Below, piece by piece: positions 26,574 through 34,890 of a DNA stretch of 64,000 nt. The stretch covers positions 124,001 to 188,000 of the forward strand of contig JBEKIF010000002.1 in assembly GCA_050011895.1 (NCBI GenBank). The letters are read 5' to 3'. Under the pieces are notes generated by a model. That model was not told the origin of the DNA. It saw nothing but the letters and a program-made list of their open reading frames with translations, and ran no database searches. This stretch comes from DATBGO01 sp050011895. Its GTDB lineage: Bacteria > Actinomycetota > Actinomycetes > Streptosporangiales > Streptosporangiaceae. Within the stretch, counting starts at the first letter, position 1; each line of letters starts with the position of its first letter. Position numbers and translations under genes: made by a program.

Positions 26574-27618
26574 ACCTGGTCGCCGACCAGGTCGCTGGCT
26601 CGGGCGGCGGCTGGCCGGCGGAGATCCACCGCGCGAGCACAGCCGCCGTGGCTGGGGCGTTGAGAATGCCGGTGCGGAAGTGGCCCGAGGTGAGCCAGGC
26701 ATTCTCCAGCCCGGGAACCTGGTCGATGACCGGCCGCCGGTCCGGATGCCGGGGCCGGAAGCAGCACCACTGGTAGGCGATGGGCAGGCAGGCCAGCGCC
26801 GGCAGGGCGGCAGCCAGGCCATCCATGATCGACTCGATGACATCGGGCCGGACGGCAGGGCTCTCGTCGCCGACGTCGAAGGTACCGCCGGCCAGCAGCC
26901 GGCCGTCCTCGATCTGGGTGGCGATCGGCGCGACTATGCCCGGGAAGGCGACCGGGGATGGTCCGGTGACCAGCAGGTGGCCTTTGACGCGGTCGGACGG
27001 GATGCTCAGCCGCAGGCCGTCGAGGACCGGCGGCTGGCCGGTGGCGAAGATGACCGCGCCGGGGTGGATATCGCCTGCTGACGTCAGGACGCTGCGCACC
27101 CGGCCGGCGGAGACGGTGACCCCGGTGGCGGCTACCCCGGTGCTGACCGCGGGCAGGCCAGCCGCCAGTCTCGCCACCGCCCGCAGCGGATTGACCCGCG
27201 CCTGGCTGCGGATCAGCGCACCCTCCATCGGCCGGGCCAGGCCGGGAATCAGCCGCTCTACCTGGCCGGGAGCGAGCCACTCGACGGCAGGCGGCTGATG
27301 TGCCGCGAATCCGCCCGGGTGCGGGGCCAGGCCGATCCAGTCGATCTCGACCAGCCCGACGCCGCCAGGCACGGTCTGCTCGAGTTCCCGCCAGCGTTCC
27401 AGGCTGGCCCGCTCCAGATCGACCAGCGGCTCCGGGTCGCTCCACTGATGCGGCTCCGGGATCAGCAGGCCGGTGGCGCCGCCGGTGGCCCCGGTGCCGA
27501 GGCGTCCGGTATCGATCAGGAGCACCGAGCCGAGCCCCGCCTCATGACAGGCCAGGGCCGTGGCCACGCCGACGATGCCGCCGCCGACCACCAGCACATC
27601 CGGGCGCCGGTCGGCCAT
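26563..27618 (-). CDS. FAD-dependent oxidoreductase (DAO family)
   Basis: 351 aa from ATG 27618, which places the dinucleotide-binding motif VLVVGGGIVGVATALACHEA seven residues in; an open extension to ATG 27690 is possible. Other family signs are GTGATGGATGLL, the FAD-contact region with AVARLAAGLPAVSTG, and the C-terminal PVIDQVPGLENAWLTSGHF and GILNAPATAAVLARW. These fit glycine oxidase, sarcosine oxidase or D-amino acid dehydrogenase relatives. The substrate is unknown. It overlaps the end of selB on the opposite strand and may have no link to selenium. Confidence 0.8.
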   Translation of the reverse strand: MADRRPDVLVVGGGIVGVATALACHEAGLGSVLLIDTGRLGTGATGGATGLLIPEPHQWSDPEPLVDLERASLERWRELEQTVPGGVGLVEIDWIGLAPHPGGFAAHQPPAVEWLAPGQVERLIPGLARPMEGALIRSQARVNPLRAVARLAAGLPAVSTGVAATGVTVSAGRVRSVLTSAGDIHPGAVIFATGQPPVLDGLRLSIPSDRVKGHLLVTGPSPVAFPGIVAPIATQIEDGRLLAGGTFDVGDESPAVRPDVIESIMDGLAAALPALACLPIAYQWCCFRPRHPDRRPVIDQVPGLENAWLTSGHFRTGILNAPATAAVLARWISAGQPPPEPATWSATRFSR

Positions 27619-27965
27619 GTCGCCATCACCCCGGCCGAGCGTCGCGAGCTCGGTGCCGGTGAGCTGATCACGCCAGATAGCGCCTGCCATGGTCAAGACC
27701 CCATCCGTCAGTGCTCCAGTAGCGGCGGCGGTGCTCACGGCGCGCAGCTGCCCGATCCGCATGTCAGCCAGCAGCGGCGGCCGGCGTGAGCAGATGGTAT
27801 CCGGTGCGTCGCCGGCGCCGGACCTGCTGCCGCCGCGGGGGCCGGGGAACGAAATCGGGCCCGGGAGCCTTGATCATGGAGCGGCGTGATCGGGTGCCAC
27901 AGCTGGTCCGCACGTAGGCTGTGGGAAGGTGCGGGGCAGCTGCCCGCTGGGTCAGGAGGTGACGC

Positions 27966-28955
27966 GTGCTTGCCGATTCGTTCGGGCGGGTAGCTACTGA
28001 CCTCCGGGTGTCGCTGACCGACCGGTGCAACCTGCGCTGCAGCTACTGCATGCCTCCTGAGGGGCTCGACTGGCTGCCCAATCCGTCGCTGCTGACCGAC
28101 GACGAGGTGGTCCGCCTGATCACCATCGCGGTCGAGCGGCTCGGGATCACCGAGGTCAGGTTCACCGGGGGAGAACCGCTGCTGCGCCGCGGGCTGCCCG
28201 CGATTGCCGCGGCCACGGCCGCGCTGCGGCCGCGCCCTGAGATCTCGCTGACCACCAACGGGATCGGGCTGGCCCGGCTCGCCGAGCCATTGCATGCCGC
28301 CGGCCTGGACCGGATCAACGTCTCGCTGGACACGCTGCGGCCGGCCGTCTTCAAGCAGCTGGCCAAGCGGGACAGGCTGGCCGACGTGCTGGCCGGCCTG
28401 TCGGCAGCGGCGGCGACCGGCCTGGCGCCGGTCAAGGTCAACGCCGTGCTGATGCGCGGCGTCAACGACGGCGAGGCGGTGCCGATGCTCAGGTTTTGCC
28501 TGTCCCGCGGCTACCAGCTCCGGTTCATCGAGCAGATGCCGCTGGACGCCCAGCACGGCTGGCGCCGCACGGACATGGTGACCGCTGACGAGATCCTGGC
28601 CGCGCTGACCGCTGCGTTCAAGCTGACTCCGCAGGATCCAGGGCACCGTGGATCGGCGCCCGCCGAGGCCTTCATGGTCGACGACGGGCCCGGCCTGGTC
28701 GGCGTGATCGGCTCGGTGACCAGGCCGTTTTGCGCGGCTTGCGACAGGGTACGGCTCACCGCCGACGGGCAGGTCCGTAATTGCCTGTTCGCAAGGACCG
28801 AGAACGACCTGCGCGCACCGCTGCGATCGGGCGCGAGTGACGCCGAACTCGCCGCGATCTGGCGCCAGGCCGTGGCGGCCAAGCTGCCCGGGCACGGGAT
28901 CAGCGATCCAGGGTTCCTGCAGCCGGCCAGGCCGATGTCGGCCATCGGCGGCTGA
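27966..28955 (+). CDS. moaA: GTP 3',8-cyclase MoaA
   Basis: 329 aa; GTG 27966 follows AGGAGG. Radical-SAM motif TDRCNLRCSYC gives Cys21, Cys25 and Cys28 for the first 4Fe-4S cluster, followed by RFTGGEPLLRR. The second cluster lies in the C-terminal part (PFCAACDRVRLTADG and NCLFA), and the chain ends in IGG, the double-Gly tail required in the family. It makes the first intermediate of molybdopterin from GTP together with MoaC, which is not in the window. It is followed 11 bp later by mobA. Confidence 0.95.
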   Translation: MLADSFGRVATDLRVSLTDRCNLRCSYCMPPEGLDWLPNPSLLTDDEVVRLITIAVERLGITEVRFTGGEPLLRRGLPAIAAATAALRPRPEISLTTNGIGLARLAEPLHAAGLDRINVSLDTLRPAVFKQLAKRDRLADVLAGLSAAAATGLAPVKVNAVLMRGVNDGEAVPMLRFCLSRGYQLRFIEQMPLDAQHGWRRTDMVTADEILAALTAAFKLTPQDPGHRGSAPAEAFMVDDGPGLVGVIGSVTRPFCAACDRVRLTADGQVRNCLFARTENDLRAPLRSGASDAELAAIWRQAVAAKLPGHGISDPGFLQPARPMSAIGG

Positions 28956-28966
28956 CGGGCACGACC

Positions 28967-29641
28967 GTGACGGCAGCGGTATCCCCGGCCAGCGCGTTCG
29001 ACGCGATCGTGCTGGCCGGCGGCCGCGCTACCCGGCTAGGCGGCGCTGACAAGGCCGGGCTTGTGGTCGCGGGCGAGCCGATCCTCGGCTCGGTCGTCGG
29101 CACGGCCGTGGCCGCGGGCGCCCGCGAGGTGATAGTGGTGGGCCCGGACCGGCCGGGATTTGCGGTGCGCGGCCCGCAGCCGCCCGGCGGGGTCCGCTTC
29201 GTGGCGGAGGAGCCGCCCGCCGCTGGCCCGGTGCCAGCGGTCCGCCGCGGCCTCGGCGAGACCCGCCTGCCCATGGTGGCGCTGCTGGCAGCCGACCTGC
29301 CGTTCCTTCGAGCCGGGCAGCTCCGCCTGGTGCTCGGTTCCGCTGGCCGGGGTGCCGGGACCGCGGGGGCGGTCCTCGTCGACGGCTCCGGGCGGCCGCA
29401 ATGGCTGGTGAGCTGCTGGCAGGCCGCCGGGCTACGGTCCGCCGCCGCCGCCTACCTGGGAACGTCGCTGCACGGGCTGCTCGGCCCGCTGGATCCGGTG
29501 CTGGTCAGCTACGATCTGGGCGCAGGGGAAGCACCGCCGTGGTTCGACTGCGACACAGCGGACGACCTCTGGCTGGCCCGGCACTGGCCCGCTGACCGCC
29601 CGGCGGCCCTCGATGCTGACGTGACCCGGGAGGCGCGCTGA
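28967..29641 (+). CDS. mobA: molybdenum cofactor guanylyltransferase MobA
   Basis: 224 aa from GTG 28967. The nucleotidyltransferase signature FDAIVLAGGRATRLGGADKA contains the LAGGR-x-x-R-x-G-x-x-K pattern that binds the nucleotide, with VALLAADLPFLR providing the metal-binding Asp. MobA joins GMP to molybdopterin to give the bis-MGD cofactor of formate dehydrogenases and related enzymes; some relatives transfer CMP instead. It is in an operon with moaA, and its TGA overlaps the ATG of the next gene by one base. Confidence 0.88.
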   Translation: MTAAVSPASAFDAIVLAGGRATRLGGADKAGLVVAGEPILGSVVGTAVAAGAREVIVVGPDRPGFAVRGPQPPGGVRFVAEEPPAAGPVPAVRRGLGETRLPMVALLAADLPFLRAGQLRLVLGSAGRGAGTAGAVLVDGSGRPQWLVSCWQAAGLRSAAAAYLGTSLHGLLGPLDPVLVSYDLGAGEAPPWFDCDTADDLWLARHWPADRPAALDADVTREAR

Positions 29642-29883
29642 TGACGACACTCGATAGCTGGACCGGGGCTGCCTGCGCCGAACTCGGCATAGACCCGGTT
29701 ACCGCGGACACCAGGGCTGTGCTGGACCTGGCCCGTGACGTGGCGCACGGGGTGGAGCGGCCAGCCGCGCCGCTTACCGCGTACCTGCTGGGCGTGGCGG
29801 TCGGCCAGGGGCAGGACCTGGGCACCGCGGCCGCCCGGCTCAGCGCGCTGGCCGGCTCGTGGCCGGCCCGAGACGACGGCTGA
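29641..29883 (+). CDS. DUF6457 small protein, coupled to mobA
   Basis: 80 aa. It contains LDSWTGAACAELGID, VLDLARDVAHGVERPAAPLT and AYLLGVAVGQGQ, which I recognise as the DUF6457 pattern. In many actinomycetes this domain sits next to or is fused with MobA/MoaA genes, and here the ATG overlaps the mobA stop. An accessory role in cofactor maturation is an inference from linkage; no catalytic residues are evident. Confidence 0.8.
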   Translation: MTTLDSWTGAACAELGIDPVTADTRAVLDLARDVAHGVERPAAPLTAYLLGVAVGQGQDLGTAAARLSALAGSWPARDDG

Positions 29884-30016
29884 AAGGCAAGCGGCGCCGG
29901 TCGGCGGCATTTGGCTGCACGGTTGTCGCGTGCGCGATTGAATGAGCACGATTCCGTTCTCGTGCGGTTTCGCTTTCTCGTTTTCTAGTATTGAGAACAG
30001 AGCGGACGAAAAGGCC

Positions 30017-30670
30017 ATGACGACTTTTACTGTCGCGAATGTTGAGCGGGGAGACAATGGCCTCACGCAGGTCAGCCCCGTGTCTGCCTCGGCGGCAAAG
30101 CCGCGGGCCTGCTGGCCGGTGGTCATCTGGTCGATGCTCACCGTCGCGGCTGCCACCGGTCTGATGTGGGTTGCCTACAGCCATTGGATAAGGCCGGGCG
30201 TGATCCAGATCAAGAGCAGCTACGTGCCTTTCGCCGGTCTCATTGTCGTGACCGCCGGCCTGGAACGCCTGCTTGAGCCGCTGAGTCAGGTGCTCATGCC
30301 GAGGTACTCATCGGCCGCCTCCCCCAAGCGGACGGCGGCCCGATCGAAGTCGGAGGCGCAGCGAGCCGCCGCCGACCCGGCGACGAGCATGACCGACGTT
30401 CAGCTCAGGACCCGTCAGGCTGCGGCCGACCAGGCAGTAGCCGATGCCAGGCGCACGGAGCGGGCCATCATCTTCTGGGCCATCGCGAGCATCTGCGGGC
30501 TAGGCATCTCCGGCGGTTTCGGATTCTTCCTGCTCCAGTCGGTCGCGAGCAGTCACGTCAACACGGTCCTCGATCTGGCTGTGACCGGCCTGGCCATCGG
30601 CGCGGGGACCAAGCCCGTGCATGACCTGATCACGAGCATCCAGTCGAAGGCGGCGTCCGGGGCTGACTAG
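30017..30670 (+). CDS. hypothetical membrane protein (about 217 aa)
   Basis: ATG 30017 is chosen because the preceding open part lacks a ribosome site and has atypical composition. Hydrophobic segments are at about residues 30-52 (WSMLTVAAATGLMWVAYSH), 66-85 (PFAGLIVVTAGLERLLEPL), 155-177 (AIIFWAIASICGLGISGGFG) and 190-210. A Lys/Arg/Ala-rich, possibly coiled stretch lies in between. I recognise no family. It stands alone between mobA and the PadR operon. Confidence 0.5.
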   Translation: MTTFTVANVERGDNGLTQVSPVSASAAKPRACWPVVIWSMLTVAAATGLMWVAYSHWIRPGVIQIKSSYVPFAGLIVVTAGLERLLEPLSQVLMPRYSSAASPKRTAARSKSEAQRAAADPATSMTDVQLRTRQAAADQAVADARRTERAIIFWAIASICGLGISGGFGFFLLQSVASSHVNTVLDLAVTGLAIGAGTKPVHDLITSIQSKAASGAD

Positions 30671-30994
30671 CCGGCCGGCGTCAGGGGAAGTTCGCGGTGG
30701 CCGGGAACCGACCTCGTGCGGGCGCCGGGGATCACCCCGAGCCCTTTCCCGCTGAAGCCCGCTGGCCCCCTCGCGGTCCCGGAGCCGGGTTACCTCGGCC
30801 AGAGCACTGGATGGCCCGCTTGCAGCGACGGCCGTCGACACCGGCGAGGCCGCGTTAGCGGTGGCGTCGGCTACTCCTGCCGCGACCGGCGTCTTGCCAG
30901 CGAGACTATAACGATATATCGTTGAGCTATCTTCATATTCCGGCGACTGTCTCAGAGGGAGTACGACAGCCGGAGCAGACAACAGGAGGAAACA
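30671..30994. other. intergenic region upstream of the PadR operon
   Basis: 324 bp. The first 220 bp show no gene or repeat I can support. The last 100 bp turn sharply A+T-rich and carry the palindrome at 30910-30923 and the ribosome site of padR. Confidence 0.5.
30910..30923. promoter_or_regulatory. PadR-type operator palindrome
   Basis: AACGATATATCGTT is a perfect 14-bp palindrome in a flanking ATA...GA context, 72 bp before the padR start. PadR regulators usually bind A+T-rich inverted repeats in their own promoters, so autorepression of this operon is likely. Confidence 0.65.
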
Positions 30995-31654
30995 ATGCGT
31001 TCAGAAGATATCTGGGCACGTGGCGACGAGGAAGCGGGCTGGCAGCGCAGGGCCGGAGGGCGCCGCAGGCACGTCCGCGGGCCTGGCTTCCCCGGCCGGC
31101 CGGGATTCCAGGGTGGCCAGCCTGGCTTCGCCGGGTTCGGGCCCTGGCCAGGCGAGCCAAGGATGATGCGCGGCCCGCGGGCCAAGCGGGGCGACGTCCG
31201 TGCCGCCGCGCTCGCGCTGCTGGCCGAGGAGCCGATGAATGGATACCAGATCATCGGCGAGATCAGCGAGCGAAGCGATGGAGTCTGGCGACCAAGCCCT
31301 GGCTCTGTCTATCCGGCCCTGCAGCAGCTTGAGGACGAAGGCCTGATCAGGGCCGAGGCGGGGGACGGCGGCCGGAGGGCCTACGTACTCACCGACGAGG
31401 GCCGCGAGTACGTGGCGGCACACCCTGACGAGGTGCGGGCGCCATGGGACATCGTCGCGGGCACGGTCGGCGGCGCGGCCATCGAGATGCGCAACCTCGT
31501 CGGGCAGCTGGCCATGGCCGCGTTCCAGGTGGTCAGCGCGGGTACCGACGCACAGGTGGATCAGGCCCGCCAGGTACTAGCGGAGGCCCGCAAGTCGCTG
31601 TACCGGGTGCTGGCCGCCGACGAGGGCGACACGCCGGGCAGCACGGGTGGCTAG
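30995..31654 (+). CDS. PadR-family transcriptional regulator
   Basis: 219 aa; AGGAGG lies 5 nt before the ATG. The first 65 residues are Gly/Pro/Arg-rich and probably disordered. The winged helix spans about residues 68-140: RGDVRAAALALLAEEPMNGY, QIIGEISERSDGVWRPSPGS, VYPALQQLEDEGLI and GRRAYVLTDEGRE, a classic PadR pattern. The C-terminal helices serve dimerisation. It lies directly upstream of a two-gene drug-exporter-type ABC system and likely represses both it and itself through the palindrome at 30910. Confidence 0.92.
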   Translation: MRSEDIWARGDEEAGWQRRAGGRRRHVRGPGFPGRPGFQGGQPGFAGFGPWPGEPRMMRGPRAKRGDVRAAALALLAEEPMNGYQIIGEISERSDGVWRPSPGSVYPALQQLEDEGLIRAEAGDGGRRAYVLTDEGREYVAAHPDEVRAPWDIVAGTVGGAAIEMRNLVGQLAMAAFQVVSAGTDAQVDQARQVLAEARKSLYRVLAADEGDTPGSTGG

Positions 31655-31680
31655 CCGGACCGGGTGGCTGGCCGGGCCCC

Positions 31681-31740
31681 GCGCCCGGTCAAGCCGCGCC
31701 CGGTCACGCCGCGCCCGGTCAAGCCGCGGCCGGTCAGGGC
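31681..31740 (+). repeat. four tandem 15-bp repeats
   Basis: The unit GCGCCCGGTCAAGCC occurs four times in a row with one to three changes per copy, between padR and the ABC ATPase gene. A second promoter-like TAGGCT lies just after it (about 31765). Function unknown. Confidence 0.7.
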
Positions 31741-31801
31741 TGCGCTGGCGGCCAGCGGGCCCGGCTAGGCTCGAAGCAGTCAGGCGAGGGAGGGCGCGAC
31801 C

Positions 31802-32884
31802 GTGACAGCGCAGACCGGTACCGGGACTGGCGCCGTGACCGCGGCCGGCGGGCCGCGGGCCGGCGGCACGGCCGGGAACGGCCAGGCCGGTGCTGGCAGG
31901 CGGCCGGAGCCGGTGATCTCGGTATCCGGGCTGACCAAGAGATATGGCGAGATAGAGGCGGTCCGCGGCATCGATTTCGCGGTAGCGGCCGGGGAGACCT
32001 TCGGCTTCCTCGGGCCGAACGGCGCAGGCAAGACCACCACGATCAAGATCCTCTGCACTCTCGCGACCGCGACCTCGGGCAGCGCGCAGGTAGCTGGCCA
32101 TGATGCGGCGACGGACCGGGATTCGGTCCGCCGCAACATCGGCCTGGTGTTCCAGGACACCACGCTGGACACCTACCTCACCGCCGCGCAGAACCTGCGC
32201 TTCCACGCGGACCTGTACGGGGTGCCGAAGGCCGCCGTCGGGCCGCGGATGCGCCAGGTCATGGACATGGTCGGCCTGTGGGATCGGCGGGACAGCCTGG
32301 TCAGCACCTTCTCCGGCGGCATGCAGCGCAGGCTGGAGATCGCCCGCGGGCTGCTGCACGCGCCGCACGTGCTCTTCCTCGACGAGCCCACGGTCGGCCT
32401 GGACCCGCAGACCAGGTCGTCGATCTGGGCCTACATCAACGACCTCAAGCGGCGCGAGGACATCACGATCTTCCTGACCACGCACTACATGGACGAGGCT
32501 GAGCACTGCGACAGGATCGCGATCATCGACCACGGCAAGATCGTGGCGATCGACACGCCAGAGGCGCTCAAGGCGAGCGTGGCCAAGGACCGGGTGCAGA
32601 TCCATACCGCTGACGATCAGGCTGCTATCACGGCGCTGGCAGACCGGTTCGGGATCGACGCGGCCATCCATGAGGGCGCGGTCACCTTCTCGGTGGCATC
32701 GGGCGAGGAATTCGTGCCGCAGCTTTTCGCGGGCCTCTCGGTCCCGATCCGCGCGGTCAGCGTTGCCCGCCCGTCCCTTGACGACGTGTTCATGTCCTAT
32801 ACCGGCACGACGATCCGCGACGCCGAGGCCTCAGGCACCGACGCGATGCGGCAGATGGCGGCGCGCTTCCGGGGAAGGCGGTAG
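31802..32884 (+). CDS. ABC exporter ATPase, DrrA type
   Basis: 360 aa from GTG 31802 with GAGGGAGG upstream. About 38 Gly/Ala-rich residues precede ISVSGLTKRYGEIEAVRGID. Walker A GPNGAGKTTT, Q-loop GLVFQDTTLDTYLTA, signature TFSGGMQRRLEIARGL, Walker B VLFLDEPTVGLDPQ and switch His LTTHYMDEAEHCD are present. The C-terminal regulatory part with RAVSVARPSLDDVFMSYTG is the DrrA/CcmA-type tail. It energises the permease encoded 3 bp downstream, exporting an unknown drug or lipid under PadR control. Confidence 0.92.
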   Translation: MTAQTGTGTGAVTAAGGPRAGGTAGNGQAGAGRRPEPVISVSGLTKRYGEIEAVRGIDFAVAAGETFGFLGPNGAGKTTTIKILCTLATATSGSAQVAGHDAATDRDSVRRNIGLVFQDTTLDTYLTAAQNLRFHADLYGVPKAAVGPRMRQVMDMVGLWDRRDSLVSTFSGGMQRRLEIARGLLHAPHVLFLDEPTVGLDPQTRSSIWAYINDLKRREDITIFLTTHYMDEAEHCDRIAIIDHGKIVAIDTPEALKASVAKDRVQIHTADDQAAITALADRFGIDAAIHEGAVTFSVASGEEFVPQLFAGLSVPIRAVSVARPSLDDVFMSYTGTTIRDAEASGTDAMRQMAARFRGRR

Positions 32885-32887
32885 GCA

Positions 32888-33790
32888 GTGGCGACTCAGA
32901 CGACCGGCGTGGCGGCCGGACCGGAGACGACGGGCCTGGTCGAGGAGATCAGGGTCGCCGTCCCCGAGCACGGCCTGCGCCATGACATGCGCGCCGTCAG
33001 CATCATCTGGCGGCGGGAGCTGATCAGGTTCCGCACTGACCGGCTGCGCGCGATCACCTCGCTGATCCAGCCGGTGCTCTTCCTTTTCGTGCTCGGCACC
33101 GGCCTCGGCTCGCTCGCGGGCCGGAGCATGCCGCCCGGGGTGAGCTTCAAGACCTTCATCTACCCTGGCGTGCTGGCAATGTCGGTACTTTTCACCGCTA
33201 TTTTCTCGGCTGCGTCCATTGTGTGGGACCGGGAGTTCGGCTTCCTCCGCGAGATCCTGGTAGCGCCGGTCAGCAGGGCCTCCATAGTGATCGGCAAGTG
33301 CCTGGGCGGGGCCACCATCGCCACCTTCCAGGGCATTATCTTCCTGATCCTGGCCTGGTATGCGGATGTGCCCTATAACCCGGTGCTTATTCTCACGCTG
33401 ATCGGCGAGCTGCTGCTGCTGTCCTTCACGCTCACCGCTTTCGGGGTCATGATGGCCGCCCGGATTAAGCAGTTCCAGGCGTTTATGGCGCTGACGCAGA
33501 TGCTGGTGCTGCCGCTATTCTTCCTGTCCGGCGCGCTGTACCCGCTGAGCGGGCTGCCTGTCTGGCTGAGCGTGCTCACCCGCATTGACCCGCTCACCTA
33601 CATCGTCGGCCCGATGCGGCATGCGGTATTCAGCCATCTGAGCATGCCGGCGGTGTTCGAGCAGCACCTTGCGCCAGGCATCACCTGGGGGAGCTGGCTG
33701 GTTCCCATCTGGCTCTCGGTCGGCATCGTCGCGATCATGGGGCTCGGGATGATGCTGGTGGCGATTGCCGAGTTCCGTAAGACCGAGTGA
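32888..33790 (+). CDS. ABC-2 type exporter permease, DrrB type
   Basis: 300 aa with six predicted membrane segments. It shows FKTFIYPGVLAMSVLFTAIF, FGFLREILVAPVSRASIVIG and PLFFLSGALYPLSGLPVWL, the conserved pattern of ABC-2 permeases. It forms the membrane channel for the ATPase encoded just before it. The substrate is unknown; the DrrAB class exports anthracyclines and other hydrophobic compounds. Two strong hairpins follow the stop. Confidence 0.9.
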   Translation: MATQTTGVAAGPETTGLVEEIRVAVPEHGLRHDMRAVSIIWRRELIRFRTDRLRAITSLIQPVLFLFVLGTGLGSLAGRSMPPGVSFKTFIYPGVLAMSVLFTAIFSAASIVWDREFGFLREILVAPVSRASIVIGKCLGGATIATFQGIIFLILAWYADVPYNPVLILTLIGELLLLSFTLTAFGVMMAARIKQFQAFMALTQMLVLPLFFLSGALYPLSGLPVWLSVLTRIDPLTYIVGPMRHAVFSHLSMPAVFEQHLAPGITWGSWLVPIWLSVGIVAIMGLGMMLVAIAEFRKTE

Positions 33791-33798
33791 TCTCCGGT

Positions 33799-33832
33799 AC
33801 CGCCGCGTAGCGGCTGGCCGCTACGCGGCGGT
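33799..33832 (+). terminator. perfect 15-bp hairpin after the exporter operon
   Basis: ACCGCCGCGTAGCGG (33799-33813) and its exact complement (33818-33832) flank a CTGG loop, 8 bp after the permease stop. It is followed by TAAAAAGA rather than a U-tract, so it is a terminator or 3'-end stabiliser rather than a textbook intrinsic terminator. Confidence 0.6.
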
Positions 33833-33845
33833 TAAAAAGATAGAG

Positions 33846-33884
33846 CGACGCCGGGTGGCTACGGGGGCAAACCACCCGGCGTCG
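33846..33884 (+). terminator. second hairpin, 13-bp stem
   Basis: CGACGCCGGGTGG (33846-33858) pairs perfectly with CCACCCGGCGTCG (33872-33884) around a 13-nt loop. Placed in series after the first hairpin, it may complete termination of the exporter operon or stop the convergent DUF3099 transcript. Confidence 0.55.
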
Positions 33885-34067
33885 CATTCATCGGCGCTCC
33901 GACGGGGGCCCGGAACGCCGGCACCGGTGCCCCGGCGGGGGACCAGAGCACCGGTAAGCATGTTACACCGAACCCCCCCCTTGTGCGTCAAGACCGGACT
34001 ACAAGCGGATCTCGGCACGGAGCCCGGCCGATCCTTGCTGATCAGCCGTTTTCCGGTGGCCCTTTTC

Positions 34068-34472
34068 CTATCCCGATCCGCTCGTCTGGCCAGACTCGCC
34101 GTTGTTGCCCGCAGTGCCTGATTCGCCGGAGCCGGTATCGCCGCGTTCCGCCGGCGCGCCGCCCGCAGGCCCTGATGGCGAAAACCGATCCGGCAGGCGG
34201 GGCTCATAAGCCTTGAAGCCCCTGCTGGTGTTCGGCTCGCGGCCGCCGTTGGCAAAGACCACCGCGAAGTACGGAATGATGATCGCGCCCACGGCCGGGA
34301 TCGCGGTCAGCCACCCGGCCCCGTTGACGAAGAGCACGACCGCTATGACAAAGCACGCCAGCCGGATGCCCATCATGATCAGGTACCGGCGCTCGCGATA
34401 GGCGATGTCGGCCGACCTGGACAGCCGTGCCTCGGTGACCAGGTGCGCGCGGTCCCGGCGGGTGGCTTTCAC
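34068..34472 (-). CDS. DUF3099 membrane protein
   Basis: 134 aa. The N-terminus (HLVTEARLSRSADIAYRERR) and two adjacent hydrophobic helices (MMGIRLACFVIAVVLFVNG and WLTAIPAVGAIIIPYFAVVF) fit DUF3099, a small actinobacterial inner-membrane family of unknown role. The C-terminal 45 residues are a Gly/Ser/Pro-rich tail. The exact start is uncertain because several basic residues precede the conserved part. Confidence 0.8.
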   Translation of the reverse strand: MKATRRDRAHLVTEARLSRSADIAYRERRYLIMMGIRLACFVIAVVLFVNGAGWLTAIPAVGAIIIPYFAVVFANGGREPNTSRGFKAYEPRLPDRFSPSGPAGGAPAERGDTGSGESGTAGNNGESGQTSGSG

Positions 34473-34662
34473 CCTTCCAAGGTATGCGGGCCAGGTGGCG
34501 GAGTCACCTCGGAACCCCTGCCGGTGACCTCACTGAGCCACCCGATTTCGGCGAAGGTAAGGTCGTCGGCATGCTCCGCAGCGGTCAGGTCGGCCAGCGG
34601 GCCGATGGTGACGAGGAAATCAGCAGCGTCGGGAGTCAAGAGTGTCCAGTATGGAGGGTCAG

Positions 34663-34875
34663 ATGACGGATCGCACCTACCGCGTCACCGAGATTGTCGG
34701 CACCTCGCCTGATGGGATCGAGCCGGCGATCCGGGGGGCGCTGCACCGGGCAGGCGAGACGCTGCGGCACCTCGACTGGTTCGAGGTGACGCAGATCCGC
34801 GGCCAGATCGTGGACGGCGAGGTCGCTCATTTCCAGGTAGGGCTCAAGCTGGGTTTCCGGCTCGAAGACGCCTGA
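34663..34875 (+). CDS. dodecin family flavin-binding protein
   Basis: 70 aa; ATG 34663 follows GGAGGG. TYRVTEIVGTSPDGIEPAIR, HLDWFEVTQIRGQIVDG and HFQVGLKLGFRLED match dodecins, which assemble into hollow 12-mers and store FMN, riboflavin or CoA. The Trp of DWFEV is the residue that stacks on the flavin. The gene is monocistronic and convergent with tldE. Confidence 0.93.
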   Translation: MTDRTYRVTEIVGTSPDGIEPAIRGALHRAGETLRHLDWFEVTQIRGQIVDGEVAHFQVGLKLGFRLEDA

Positions 34876-34890
34876 CGGCAGCGGTGCCGG

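Noticed and set aside
24966..26843. 625-codon minus-strand frame opposite selB
   Set aside because: A shadow; selB carries intact GTPase motifs on the other strand.
7930..29883. in-frame UGA selenocysteine codons in genes near the Sec machinery
   Set aside because: I followed the frames beyond the TGA stops of the lipoprotein, fdhD, mobA and DUF6457 genes and saw no continuing conserved protein; SelD has Cys at its catalytic position.
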